From positions 62,001-126,000 of the forward strand of contig JACKQL020000124.1 of the NCBI GenBank assembly GCA_018296165.2: a DNA stretch of 64,000 nt, read 5' to 3'. The position numbers and the translations under genes were made by a program. The notes beneath the pieces are model-generated. The model did not search any database and was not told where the DNA came from. It saw nothing but the letters and a program-made list of their open reading frames with translations. This document shows, piece after piece, positions 1 to 9,188 of the stretch (position 1 is its first letter; each line of letters begins with the position of its first letter). The stretch is from Termitomyces sp. T153. Taxonomy: Eukaryota > Basidiomycota > Agaricomycetes > Agaricales > Lyophyllaceae.

Positions 1-1
1 T

Positions 2-1030
2 GTCAGTGGTGATGTCTCGTTCAGCCAGATGATTCGCGTCGAGGACTTTCTCCGGGCCCTGATATCGGAGAAATACATCGGGGACGTACTCGATGCGCGG
101 CCGAGCAACCTGAGAGGGGAGATGCTTAGAGACGCATTCAAAGACGGCTACGTTCACTTTACACAATTCGTCAAGGCAGGCGACAAGTCAACAATCACCG
201 ACGAGGCTATCTACCTGCTTTTCCTCAGAGCCGCAGCGATTCAAGGCTACGGGAATATGGCTTCGACAGACTTTGTCATCCCTGTGTGGATTCCCACTAA
301 TAACTCCCAGTATCCCGATAGATGGTCCATGTCGGCCATCTTCATTCAAGTAAAGAACAGGGTCAACAAACAGTTCATTCCCATCGACGCTCAGGAGACC
401 TTCCAGTTCTTCACAAGACCTCAGACGCAGAACGGGCGAAAACTCCCATACATTACGATTGTGATGAAGCTCGGAAACCTAGCAGCCGAACAGAAGAAAG
501 CACCTCAGCCAGAAGTGAAGCAAGTGTCGATGATAGGAGGGACTCGACAACAGGGGCAACAAGCTGGACGACAGACAAACGAAGCTCAAAAAAACATGTC
601 TCGTGAACTCTCACAGATAACACGGAGTCAGACTCTGCACATTCACCCGCGTCACGAGATAGCCATCAAAGGATGTTCGAGTCGGGTGTACAATGTTCTT
701 GGTGATGAAGACAATTGTCACTACTCGAATATTTTGGCACACAAGGATATGCTGGCAGAGCATCCACGATCTGAGGATCGAGTCGAGGCTGTCAGGCGGA
801 TGAAGCCGCACTGGGTAGCTTCGTCATCGTATCATTGGGCAAAGATGAATAAAGAGAGTCGTCTTGGTGCCGAGGTTGTCATTGCCAACAACAACAACCA
901 CAACAATGATGACGATGAGTACTACGAGAACACTAATGAAGAGGCTGAGGAGGACATGGTAGTAGTCAACCAATATTCAGATACAGAGGATGCAGGTGCA
1001 GAAGATACTGATACAGAAGATGTTTCATAA
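2..1030 (+). CDS. Crinkler-like P-loop NTPase, C-terminal part (copy A, cut by window edge)
   Basis: Open frame of 342 codons entering at the window edge and ending in TAA. It matches the last exon of the complete copy at 17894-21310 almost residue for residue, including VSGDVSFSQMIRVEDF near the start and the acidic Asp/Glu-rich tail. The motif IFIQVKNR (about residue 110) resembles the (D/E/Q)-x-K half of a restriction-endonuclease-like active site, as described for Crinkler-type effectors; that reading is inference. Compared with copy B it lacks about 45 residues of a low-complexity Lys/Gln/Pro linker before the HIHPR segment, an in-frame loss. CG dinucleotides are retained, so this copy has not decayed like the surrounding retroelements. 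The P-loop exons must lie left of the window, so whether the whole gene is intact cannot be judged. Confidence 0.8.
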   Translation, partial: VSGDVSFSQMIRVEDFLRALISEKYIGDVLDARPSNLRGEMLRDAFKDGYVHFTQFVKAGDKSTITDEAIYLLFLRAAAIQGYGNMASTDFVIPVWIPTNNSQYPDRWSMSAIFIQVKNRVNKQFIPIDAQETFQFFTRPQTQNGRKLPYITIVMKLGNLAAEQKKAPQPEVKQVSMIGGTRQQGQQAGRQTNEAQKNMSRELSQITRSQTLHIHPRHEIAIKGCSSRVYNVLGDEDNCHYSNILAHKDMLAEHPRSEDRVEAVRRMKPHWVASSSYHWAKMNKESRLGAEVVIANNNNHNNDDDEYYENTNEEAEEDMVVVNQYSDTEDAGAEDTDTEDVS

Positions 1031-1270
1031 TTTACCAGATATATCCCAGCTAAAGCAGTATGTTTTTGAAGGGTGGTGAGTGTGAGTTTGGGGAGCAGGA
1101 TGGGATCCAGAACAACAGAGAAAGAAGTCTGGGTCAGGTGGCCAGGAAATGGAGGTTTTGTAGTTGTCATCCAAATCATAGCAAGCCTCAGCAAGCATAC
1201 AAAGTCCAGAGCCCAGATCAATCACATAAACCTGTCCAGAAATAGGAACCTATCATTGTCTTGGGCAGCC
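1031..1270 (+). other. 3' flank of NTPase copy A
   Basis: Non-coding sequence directly after the stop codon. It is the reverse-complement equivalent of 17650-17893 beside copy B, showing that the duplicated unit extends past the coding region. The match breaks at 1270, where an LTR element has inserted, and resumes at 3368. Confidence 0.75.
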
Positions 1271-1763
1271 TGTGAGGGGACAAGCACAATGGCAGATAGA
1301 CCCTGCTAGAGTGAGCAAGCACAAGTGACAAGTGAGCATCAAAGGAGCAGAAGCAGCTAAGAAGCAGACAAGGAGCGAGCACAGTGAGCTAAGCTAAGGT
1401 AACAATGCTGGGGCTCTCACAGTTGATTCACTGGATAGACCTGGGAAATGCTGCTATTGATTGGTCAAAGGATATTCTATCCTTGCAACTGGCTTATATA
1501 CTACATCCATGGCTATGCTATGACTAGTGCTATGCTATGACTAATGCTATATGTGGTAAGTGGCCTGGGTATGCTAAGCAGTGATGACTATCAATATGTC
1601 AAAAGGAGAAATAGAGTCCAATGACTACAAAGGGCTGACTAATACTGACTGGAGGGTGCAGGGGCTCAGCAGCTGGTCAGTTGGATATGCTAGAGATGAT
1701 GCTATACCTGTGACTAAGGCTGGATAGAGTCAGAGTTACCCATAAAGGGGTCATCCCCTTATA
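1271..1763 (-). repeat. 3' LTR of the non-autonomous element
   Basis: 493 bp, TGTGAG to CTTATA; a near-identical partner lies at 2875-3367. Differences between the two are mostly transitions. Confidence 0.88.
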
Positions 1764-1808
1764 TCACCCCCCCTTCAAGGTTTGTCAACCTGACAAACAG
1801 CTGTGGCA

Positions 1809-2785
1809 TTAAGATGCTCTTTCCTGTCCCCAATATGGCTGACTACAACATGCAATGGCTGGTTCTGCCCCCCTGGAATAATGTCCAAAGGCATATTGTA
1901 TTATTGGGGCCAATGCTTCAGGCACTAGAGTAGAGAGGGTCATGGGAGAAGTTATATCCATCAGAGAAGCCAGTATAGCCCCCTCATGAATGCTCAACAT
2001 TGGCAAGCCCAGAGGGAGAGATGGGGGTTGCCAGGTAGAAGGGGTAGGGGCCATGGTAGTGGTCTGAGATGCCGCTGCTAGAGTGCTAGAAGAGGGCACT
2101 CCTAGCCTGGTAGAAGTAGGAGTGGATGATGTGGTGGATCCCAAAGGTGCCAGCACAGCAACTGCCAGCACAACATTGCCGGAGTGTTGCTTCTGCAGTA
2201 TGTGGACTTGCTTCTTAGCTATCTGCTTTCCAATAACCATAAGGGCTTCTCCAATCTGCTGATTGGAGCCCTGGATAGAGACAAACTGGTGGTCTCCTCC
2301 AGCTGAGCTAACTGTGAAAGCTGCCAAGCAGGCACCAGAGATGTTGAGGGCTTATTTAAGGCCCTGCTCCTGATGACCAACCACATGCACAACAAGAGAG
2401 TCAGGAGTTCAAGTGCACACTCAAAACATGGGGTCTGGCCATCTGTAGGAGGAAGGTCCCAAGCAAGGGGAATAGCAAGGGGAGCATTAGAGGTAGGGTG
2501 TGCTACATGTTGAGGAATGCGAGAGGTGGGTGTTGTAGGAGTTTTGATGGTAGATGAGGGCTTTGGCTGCCCTAGAGGAGCTGATCATGTTGCCATGCCT
2601 GCCTTGCCCCAGCAACCACCCATATGAGGCTGTGAGGCTGTTTGGGCAGTGGCAACAGTGGCAACAGTGGGCAAGGGCATACAACTGGACTCAAGTGCTG
2701 CTAGTCTGCTCTCAAGTCCTGCCACAAGAGTTAGCAGTCTCTCAATAGTGTTGGCAGAATTGGATGAAGTGGCAGAGAACAACAT
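1809..2785 (-). pseudogene. Gag-like remnant inside the non-autonomous LTR element
   Basis: Two minus-strand open segments occur in order. The first (2785-2585) begins MLFSATSSNSANTIERLL and reads as a short amphipathic helix (LLTLVAGLESRLAALESS) that could be a coiled coil. The second (2327-1809, 172 codons) is rich in Ser, Thr, Pro and Ala with IGEALMVIGKQIAKKQVHILQKQ. They are separated by stops. Position right after the presumed primer-binding site and the helical start suggest a reduced gag, but no zinc knuckle or known gag domain can be seen, so function is unassigned. Confidence 0.4.
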
Positions 2786-2874
2786 AGTGTCTTGAGGTTA
2801 GGGTGAGGTCAAAGGTAGGTGGTAGATTGGGTGTTGTGGGCTAGAGGTGCAGATGACATAGGGACCAATCAAGA

Positions 2875-3367
2875 TGTGAGGAGATGAGCACAACCATGGA
2901 TGGACCTGGCTAGAGTGAGCAAGCACAAGCACCAAGTGAGTGTCAAAGGAGCAGAAGCAGCTAAGAAGCAGACAAGGGGTGAGCACAGTGAGCTAAGCTA
3001 AGGTAATGATGCTGGGGCTCTCATAGTTGATTCACTGGATAGACCTGGGGAATGCTGCTATTGATTGGTCAAAAAATATTCTATCCTTGCAACTGGCTTA
3101 TATACTACATCCATGGCTATGCTATGACTAGTGCTATGCTATGACTAATGCTATATATGGTAAGTGGCCTGGGTATGCTAAGCAGTGATGACTATCAATA
3201 CATCAAAAGGAGAAATAGAGTCCAATGACTACAAAGGGCTGACTAATACTGACCAGAGGGTGCAGGGGCTTGGTGGCCTGTGCATTGGATATGCTAGAGA
3301 GGATGCTATACCTGTGACTAAGGCTGGATAGAGTCAGTGTTACCCATAAAGGGGTCATCCCCTTACA
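2875..3367 (-). repeat. 5' LTR of the non-autonomous element
   Basis: 493 bp, TGTGAG to CTTACA, followed by the TSD copy CAGCC. The 5' assignment follows from the polypurine tract lying beside the other LTR. Confidence 0.88.
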
Positions 3368-3806
3368 CAGCCCATTGTGTGGGCAGCTATGAACCACTAA
3401 CTATACATGTTTGATGTACATGTACTCTACTTGCTTGTAAACCTTTAAAAGTAACAGGTGCATCAATTATGTCCTTCCAAGTTGTTTCTAAAGGTGATGG
3501 ACAATGGTACAAAGCTCCTAGTCACAACCAGGAGAAAAATTGCCATTCACATTATTTGTACTGCAAAGGAACTTGGTATATGGATTATTTCTATTTATAT
3601 GCCATCAGATGCCCTTTCACTCCACATTTCTTCTGCTGACAAGGCTGTACCTCTTCTCTAGAGTACAGCAGAAGGCTCTGCTGAGTTTGAGTCAAAAGCA
3701 TATCTGGCAGGACAAAGAATTATCTCTATCTGTCTTGATAATGAGGTCACAATGCTTCACCCTGGATATCAATTCCTTTCAGAGAGAAGTGACCTCCCCT
3801 GGCAGG
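3368..3806 (+). pseudogene. Biotin carboxylase domain, N-terminal fragment (copy A)
   Basis: Translation from about 3480 gives KLLVTTRRKIAIHIICTAKE, then SIYMPSDALSLHISSADKAV, a stop, and after a gap MLHPGYQFLSERS. This is the start of an ATP-grasp biotin carboxylase (family pattern: KLLVANRGEIA, then an HPGYGFLSEN loop), as in urea carboxylase/amidolyase and acyl-CoA carboxylases. The domain is broken by a stop at 3661 and cut at 3806 by an LTR remnant. It lies downstream of NTPase copy A in the same orientation once the inserted LTR element is removed. Not functional. Confidence 0.75.
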
Positions 3807-4111
3807 TGTGTGAATACTGATCATTATATTGAGAGCTGAGATACTTGATAGCCACCCAATCCCATAAATGTTAACCTGGATTACAATGACTAACATTATA
3901 CCTGTTCATTGGTCCATGGTAGTATTGGAGAATGACTAACAATAATTGATACTGAGTAATGTCCAAGCATGTGATTCATGGAAGGCAACTAATGGGGACA
4001 GAAGGGTGCAGGGCATAACAGGTGGTCTTTCAGATGGGCTAGAATGGTGGATCATCCTGGAACTTAGCCCAGGATAGAATCAAATAGACCTGAAGGAACA
4101 ATTACCTTACA
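3807..4111. repeat. Probable diverged LTR remnant
   Basis: Starts TGTGTGAA and ends ATTACCTTACA. Its second half follows the LTR of the 1271-3367 element in pattern (an AGGGTGCAGGG core and GGATAGAATCAA near the end). It sits between biotin carboxylase fragments of opposite orientation and has no matching target duplication, so it may mark a recombination point rather than a clean insertion. Confidence 0.5.
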
Positions 4112-5092
4112 AGGACTCAGCAAGAAGTTTCTGAAAGGATTCTCAGCCTGAACCCTCCTTTTGAGTGCATGTCCTGAATCCAATAATATCAATTTATCAA
4201 AGGTGTCCTGGCACATAGCAGGTATGTGCACTGATGTATATAGTCACTCGAAGATCCCTTGTTCAATCATGAGTTTCACAAGGTTCAAACCCAGATGCAT
4301 GGCTTCTATAACTATATGCTTGACCTGATGAACACAAGATAAGCTCAGCATTTTTGAGGTAGATACTAATAGAGACAAACTTTAATTCTGGTGTTCATCT
4401 CCAAGAAATAAAATGCTGCAGTTGTGTGGTTGACTAGAAATTTGACTGTCCCTGAGCACTTATGAACAAATGGCAAGAGAGAAAGAAGGCTAGAAAATTG
4501 GACCTGCTCTCCCATATGAACAGCCTCTCCTAGGCCATTATCAAACACTTAGAGGGGATGAACAAGTCTCACTCCCAAAGAAAGCTGTCAAACCTGAACT
4601 TTGATATATAAAGCTGCAAAAGTGTACTTTTCAATAATGAGACTGCCTATACCAGAAAGAGCCTATGAGGGAAACAGTCAATCACATGTCAAATGGAGAA
4701 GAACAATATAAAGGTACCCTTGCTTGAGTATGTGGGTGGTGAGAAACTCATCCTAAAGCATTGCCTTTTCATCACAATTAACTATACCAATACCCCTGCC
4801 ACCTGCAGTTGCTTTCAGGATGACAGGATAACCAATGTGTTTCACTGCTTCCAGCACATTAACAGTGCTGGCAAGTACTCCAATGCACAAGCCTCATGCT
4901 TTAACCCTATTTTCTGAATCAAATCTGGACAGTGCCAAAACCATGTGATCTCAGAGTTAACAATGAGTGATGCAAATTCAGCATTATCTGAAAGGAATTC
5001 ATATCCAGAATGAAGCATCATGACCTCATTATCAAGACAGATGGAGATAATTCTTTGTCCTGCCATATGCTTTCAACTTGAGCTCAGCAGAG
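4112..5092 (-). pseudogene. Biotin carboxylase domain fragment (copy A')
   Basis: On the minus strand the order is LHSGYEFLSDNAEFASLIVN, then CPDLIQKIGLKHEA, a frameshifted glycine-loop region, then MFDNGLGEAVHMGEQVQ and CSGTVKFLVNHTTAAFYFLE with MNTRIKV. These match the HPGYGFLSENAEFA, GLKHTA, GNGLG-HMGER and GTVEFL-FLEMNTR stations of biotin carboxylases. Stops and frame changes interrupt it. The left part (4112-4330) is the same non-coding stretch found at 16340-16560. It faces the copy A fragment at 3368-3806. Confidence 0.75.
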
Positions 5093-5201
5093 CCCTAGAT
5101 ACAGATCTACTCCAACAAATATTACTAGTGGCCACTAGTACTTGACAAGTTAATCACTTTCAAGAGACTCAAACAGACAATTCTCCCAAGCATCAGCTAG
5201 C
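5093..5201. other. Unassigned spacer
   Basis: 109 bp between the biotin carboxylase fragment and the LTR start at 5202. No coding signal seen. Confidence 0.4.
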
Positions 5202-5726
5202 TGTCAGGGGACATCCCACTTGTTTCCCCTGACATCCCACTTGTTTCCCCTGACATCCCACTTGTTTCCCCTGACATCCCACTTGTTTCCCCTGACATCC
5301 CACTTGTTTCCCCTTCTCCTTCTCCAGTTCTTGTCAGATTTGCTCTGCTATAGTTTTCCTTTATTCTCCTTCCTTTTCCTTATCTATTGGTCCCAGTTTC
5401 AGCCCTCAGGCTGCACCAATTCTCTGTCAATAATTCAGACAAGTGTGGCCCCTTTGACACTGCCACCAGCTTATGGAACTGCTGACCAATTGCTGACACA
5501 CCACTTTTGTCATTTTTCTCCATCATACTGTACAGTTGTTTCTCATGCTTCTGAAGCCTCTGAAGCATTACACCTGGCCTAAGGTATGCCCAGACTTGTT
5601 CTCTATGGATCTTCCTTTGCCAGGTGAGTAGTTATCTCAGTAGACACTGTACAGTACTGAATAGACTTTGGATTTCTCTTTGCCAGTTGTGTGATTGAGC
5701 CACAGCCTCCAGAGGTTGCCCTTACA
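5202..5726 (+). repeat. 5' LTR of A1
   Basis: Begins TGTCAGGGG and ends GCCCTTACA, matching the LTR ends of element D (TGTCAGG to CCTTACA). The U3 half differs from D and includes a 21-bp minisatellite, while the last 150 bp (around GCCACAGCCTCCAGAGGTTG) are shared. Confidence 0.65.
5211..5314. repeat. Minisatellite, 21 bp x 5
   Basis: Five head-to-tail copies of ACATCCCACTTGTTTCCCCTG starting at 5211, 5232, 5253, 5274 and 5295, with essentially no variation. It lies within the U3 part of the A1 LTR. The apparent repeated peptide it encodes is a by-product of the tandem repeat. Confidence 0.9.
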
Positions 5727-5911
5727 GCAGAACAAGTCTCTAGATTTGGTCTGGGAGCCCCCTTTTTGATTACTTGAGCTTTTACTTGGTTCCTCAAAAG
5801 GTCTCTCCTCCACCAGTGTCTTAGTGCCCCTGTGCCCTTCCTGTGACCCAGTCAACCCCTCCAGCACCTCCCCCTGATGCTTCAAGTTCCTAGGACAATG
5901 CCTGGAGTTGT

Positions 5912-7148
5912 TTGCTGTCCCTGGAGACACAGGTTCAACTTATCCAAGCCTCCCTTACTTCCCACATGGCTGAACTCACTGGACTCCATCAAACTACTGA
6001 AGCAGTGTCCCTTTCTCTCCAAGCCCTTCTGGAATGTCTCCCCCTTGCTCCTACCACACCTTCAATGCTCCCAGCAGATGCAGAATGGTTTGTGTCTGCA
6101 CCTAGCTCAGGCTTTCTGGCTCCAGCTGTGCAAAATAGTTTGTGTCTGCATCTGGCTTAGGCCTTTCAGCTCCTTGTTCCAAGCTCCCTTGTCCTGCACT
6201 TCCTGACATATATGATGGAGATTGTAAGGTTGGAGAACATTTCCTCCAGTTCTGCATCACTTATATCTAGCTGAGCAGTGAAGCCTTTACCTTGGATGCC
6301 TTGAAATTGCCTGGGCCCTCTTCTATATGAAGACTGGTCAAGCCTCAACCTATGCACTGCATATCTTCCAATGCCCAGGAGGAGTGGAGAGTTTTTCTGG
6401 CTGGATGGAGTTTGAGAAGGAGTTCCAAGTGGAGTTCTTCCCCCTTGACCCTGCCAAAACTGCAGCTCTTTCTCTTCAAAATCAAACTCAGTATGCTCAA
6501 GAAAAGCAGTCACTTGATGAGTACATTGACTCCTTTCATGCCTGAGTTGAACAGGCTGGATGTTTGGACAGAGTACAACTCTGCCTAACCTTCTGTGATG
6601 GACTCCACCCCTCTCTCAGGAATTGTATTGACAGCATGGCAGAGGGGTGCCCAGATAATGAGCATGTCAATACCTGGTACAAGGTGGCACATGAGCAGTG
6701 GCAGCTCATGGAACTGCAACATGAGTTGTGGCAGATGCAACCCTCAACCTTCCCTTTTTCTCATGGAGGGTTCACCACCCAAGCTCCTTCTTCCACACCT
6801 GCATTAGCATCCCCACAACCAGGTGCAGCTCCTTCCTTCATGCCTCATGCTGCTCTCCTGCACTCCCTGCCCCAAGGAGGCTTAATGGATATTGATGCTT
6901 CCAAACAGCAGTCCTCTACCCCTTTGCTGTGTGGACACTGTGGGAAGGCAGGTCATTTTGCCCATTACTGTCCTCAAGAGCTAGAAGTCTGCTACTTGTC
7001 AGCATCGAAGCAAGAAAAGCTGCTTGTTCAACTCCTTGCAACCTGGGATGCCACAGGAACCCCCTCTTCAGATGCACCTATAGCTGTCCATTCTGAGGAA
7101 GTGGCCAGTGTATTGGAGGAGGTTCCTACAGAGTCTGAGGATTTTTAA
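5912..7148 (+). pseudogene. Gag of gypsy A1
   Basis: Starts MLSLETQVQLIQ (also the start in element D). A Ser/Pro-rich region with repeated WFVSAP-type units follows, then the retrotransposon gag core (MKTGQASTYALHIFQ, FEKEFQVEFFPLDPAKTA, QSLDEYIDSFHA, DRVQLCLTFCDGLHP) and a CCHC zinc knuckle, CGHCGKAGHFAHYC (about 6930-6971). The product would package element RNA into a virus-like particle. Stops at 6160 and 6545 and a frame change near 6250-6330 inactivate it. It ends in Glu-Asp-Phe-stop over GGATTTTTAA, and protease continues in the -1 frame. Confidence 0.8.
7139..7148 (+). other. Candidate -1 frameshift site at the gag end (A1)
   Basis: GGATTTTTAA: zero-frame codons GAT TTT TAA. Slipping back one base reads GGA TTT TTA and continues open into the protease ORF (ATG at 7160). 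The same arrangement occurs at 22992-23001, 31993-32002 and 47366-47375. Confidence 0.45.
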
Positions 7149-9071
7149 AAGGGCAATGGATGACCAGTATGCCCCCATTGCCCAGTACTAATTGTTTTGC
7201 CTCTCTGTCCATAGAATCAAATATATCTGTTGCCATTGTTGATACTATGCCTAAAACAATAAGCCCCTCCTCAGACATACAAACTCCCTCTCCAGCTAAA
7301 GTCTCAGCTGGAAACACACCCCCTAGCCCACACCTTCAGATACTTGCATGGGAATGCTGCCTCCCCCATTGTTATGTTGTTGCTTCCACCCCTTTTACCA
7401 ACTCCCTGAAGCTACAGGTGGAAATTGAGACAACAGACACCCAGCAGATCCAAAGTGTGGTTGCCCTTCTTGACAGTGGCACAATAGGCCTCTTCCTCAA
7501 CACTGACTATGTGCAACAACAATGCCTGACCACTTGCTCCCTTTTCTGTTCTATCCCTGTATACAATGTTGATAGCATGCTCAATAAAGCTGGCTCTATT
7601 TGCTCTATGGTGGACCTGGTCCTCCACTACTAAGACCACTCAGAGCAAGCTGCTTTTGCTGTCACTAGTTTGGGAAAGCAAGACATGATCTTGGGGTTCA
7701 CCTGGCTGCATGAACACAATCCAGAGATTGACTGGACTAAGGGTGAGGTGAAGATGAGTTGTTGCCCACGTCACTGCATTACCTGTGCAGAAGAAGCCCA
7801 TATAGAGTGGAGAGCCAAAGTTTGTGAGCATGCTGCTGTGCATGCCTGTCATGCTGGGCATCTCCCTTATGCTGATCTTGACCTCCTGAGTCCCCCCCCT
7901 CTGGCATTCCCTTATAGAGAGGCCCTCTATGAGGATGTCCAAGGTGTTGGGTGTGAATCTCCAGAGGGAGAGAAAGGAGGAGGAGAATGGACCTGTACTC
8001 CAGATGCAGAGTCCCTGGATGAGAATATAGAGGTGGGTGATTGGATCTATGCTACAACCCTCTGCCTCCCTCCTGCAGTGGCAGAGATTTGGGCCAGTCA
8101 GACAACTTCTCAGCATCTGGCTGAGGCATTTCACAGCCCAAGCCTTTTCATAGCACTGTTTCCAATCACCTCCACAACTCTGAGGATGTATTCTCCAAGG
8201 CCTCCTTTGATTCACTTCCAGAGCATAAGCAGTGGGATCATGCAATTGTGCTGATACCAGATGCAGAGCCCTCCAGTTGCAAGGTCTATCCACTTGCACC
8301 CTGTGAACAGGACAAGCTGGACACTTTCCTACAGGAGAATCTTAGCTCAGGACAAAAACAACCCTCCAAGTCTCTAATGGCCTCCCCAGTCTTCTTTATT
8401 AAGAAGAAGGATGGGTCTCTTTGTCTGGTTCAGGATTATTGTGTCCTGAATGCGATGATAGTGAAGAACCACTATCCTTTGCCACTCATCTCAGAACTTG
8501 TCAACAACCTTTGAGGTGCACACTATTTCACTAAGTTGGATGTCCACTGGGGCTACAACAATGTACACATCAAAGAAGGGGATGAGTAGAAGGCAGCATT
8601 CTGAACTAATTGCAGACTCTTTGAACCTCTGGTAATGTTCTTTGGTCTCACCAATAGCCAAGCCACCTTTCAGACTATGATGAATGACATTTTCTGTGAT
8701 TTGATTGCAGAAGGTATTGTCTGCATGTATCTTGATGATATCCTCATCTACACAAGAACTCAGGAGGAGCATTGCCAGGTCACACACATGGTCTTGGAAT
8801 GCCTCTGCCAACACTAGCTCTATTTAAAGCCTGAGAAGTGCAAATTTGAACAGACTGAAGTGGAGTACCTGGGTTTGATTATTTCACATGGAATGGCCAA
8901 GATAGACCCCATTAAGGTGGCAGGGGTAGCAGAGTGGCCTGAGCCAAGAGACAAAAAGGAAGTTCAGGCCTTTTTTGGGTTTGTCAATTTCTATCAAAGG
9001 TTTATACAGGATTTCTCCCACTATGCACAACCTCTCTTTGACCTCACAATTAAGGATATGGCATGGTACTT
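7149..9071 (+). pseudogene. Pol (protease-reverse transcriptase) of gypsy A1
   Basis: In order: an aspartic protease (VALLDSGTIGLFLN, catalytic DSG, about 7470-7510; family usual DSGA/DTGA); a segment with FTWLHEHNPEIDWTKGEV; then RT with SLMASPVFFIKKKDGSLCL, a YFTKLDVHWGYNN core, and the catalytic YLDDILIYT at about 8728-8755; then YLGLIISHG and FFGFVNFYQRFI. The product would copy element RNA into DNA. Stops occur at 7633, 8512, 8587, 8602 and 8815, so it is dead. RNase H and integrase are missing because the element is fused to a family B element after 9071. Confidence 0.8.
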
Positions 9072-9188
9072 TGAAGCCCCCCTCCAGATGTACAAACACT
9101 AACTCCAGAACTCCTGCCAAGCTCTCCAACACCTCCAAAGGTCTGTCAGTGCAGTCCTGCCTGGGCGCATCAAATGCCCTGACAGTAC

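Larger units (their letters stand above)
1271..3367 (-). mobile_element. Non-autonomous LTR retrotransposon (short internal region, no pol)
   Basis: Two direct repeats of 493 bp (1271-1763 and 2875-3367) begin TGTGAG and end CTTACA (CTTATA on the left), flanked by a 5-bp target duplication CAGCC at 1266-1270 and 3368-3372. Removing the element restores the sequence seen beside NTPase copy B. A C-run (CACCCCCCC at about 1765-1773), read as AAGGGGGGGTGA on the other strand, is a polypurine tract next to the left LTR, so the element points minus. On that strand TGGTCCCTATG lies just after the right LTR and could be the primer-binding site. The internal 1.1 kb has no reverse transcriptase or integrase, only a gag-like pseudogene, so mobilisation must have come from another element. 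Confidence 0.88.
5202..9071 (+). mobile_element. Ty3/gypsy family A element, 3'-truncated (A1)
   Basis: 5' LTR, gag, protease and reverse transcriptase in standard order, ending abruptly about 45 codons after the RT core, where sequence matching a family B element begins at about 9072. All reading frames carry stops. Family A is also represented by element D (34130-38650) and a short inverted piece (13857-14154). CG dinucleotides are almost absent. Confidence 0.8.

Noticed and set aside
5211..5314. CRISPR-like array
   Set aside because: Units are contiguous with no spacers; a eukaryotic minisatellite.
5220..5582. 120-codon ORF with repeated FPLTSHL peptide
   Set aside because: It is the translation of the 21-bp minisatellite plus LTR sequence; frame openness comes from the repeat, and there is no start context or homology.
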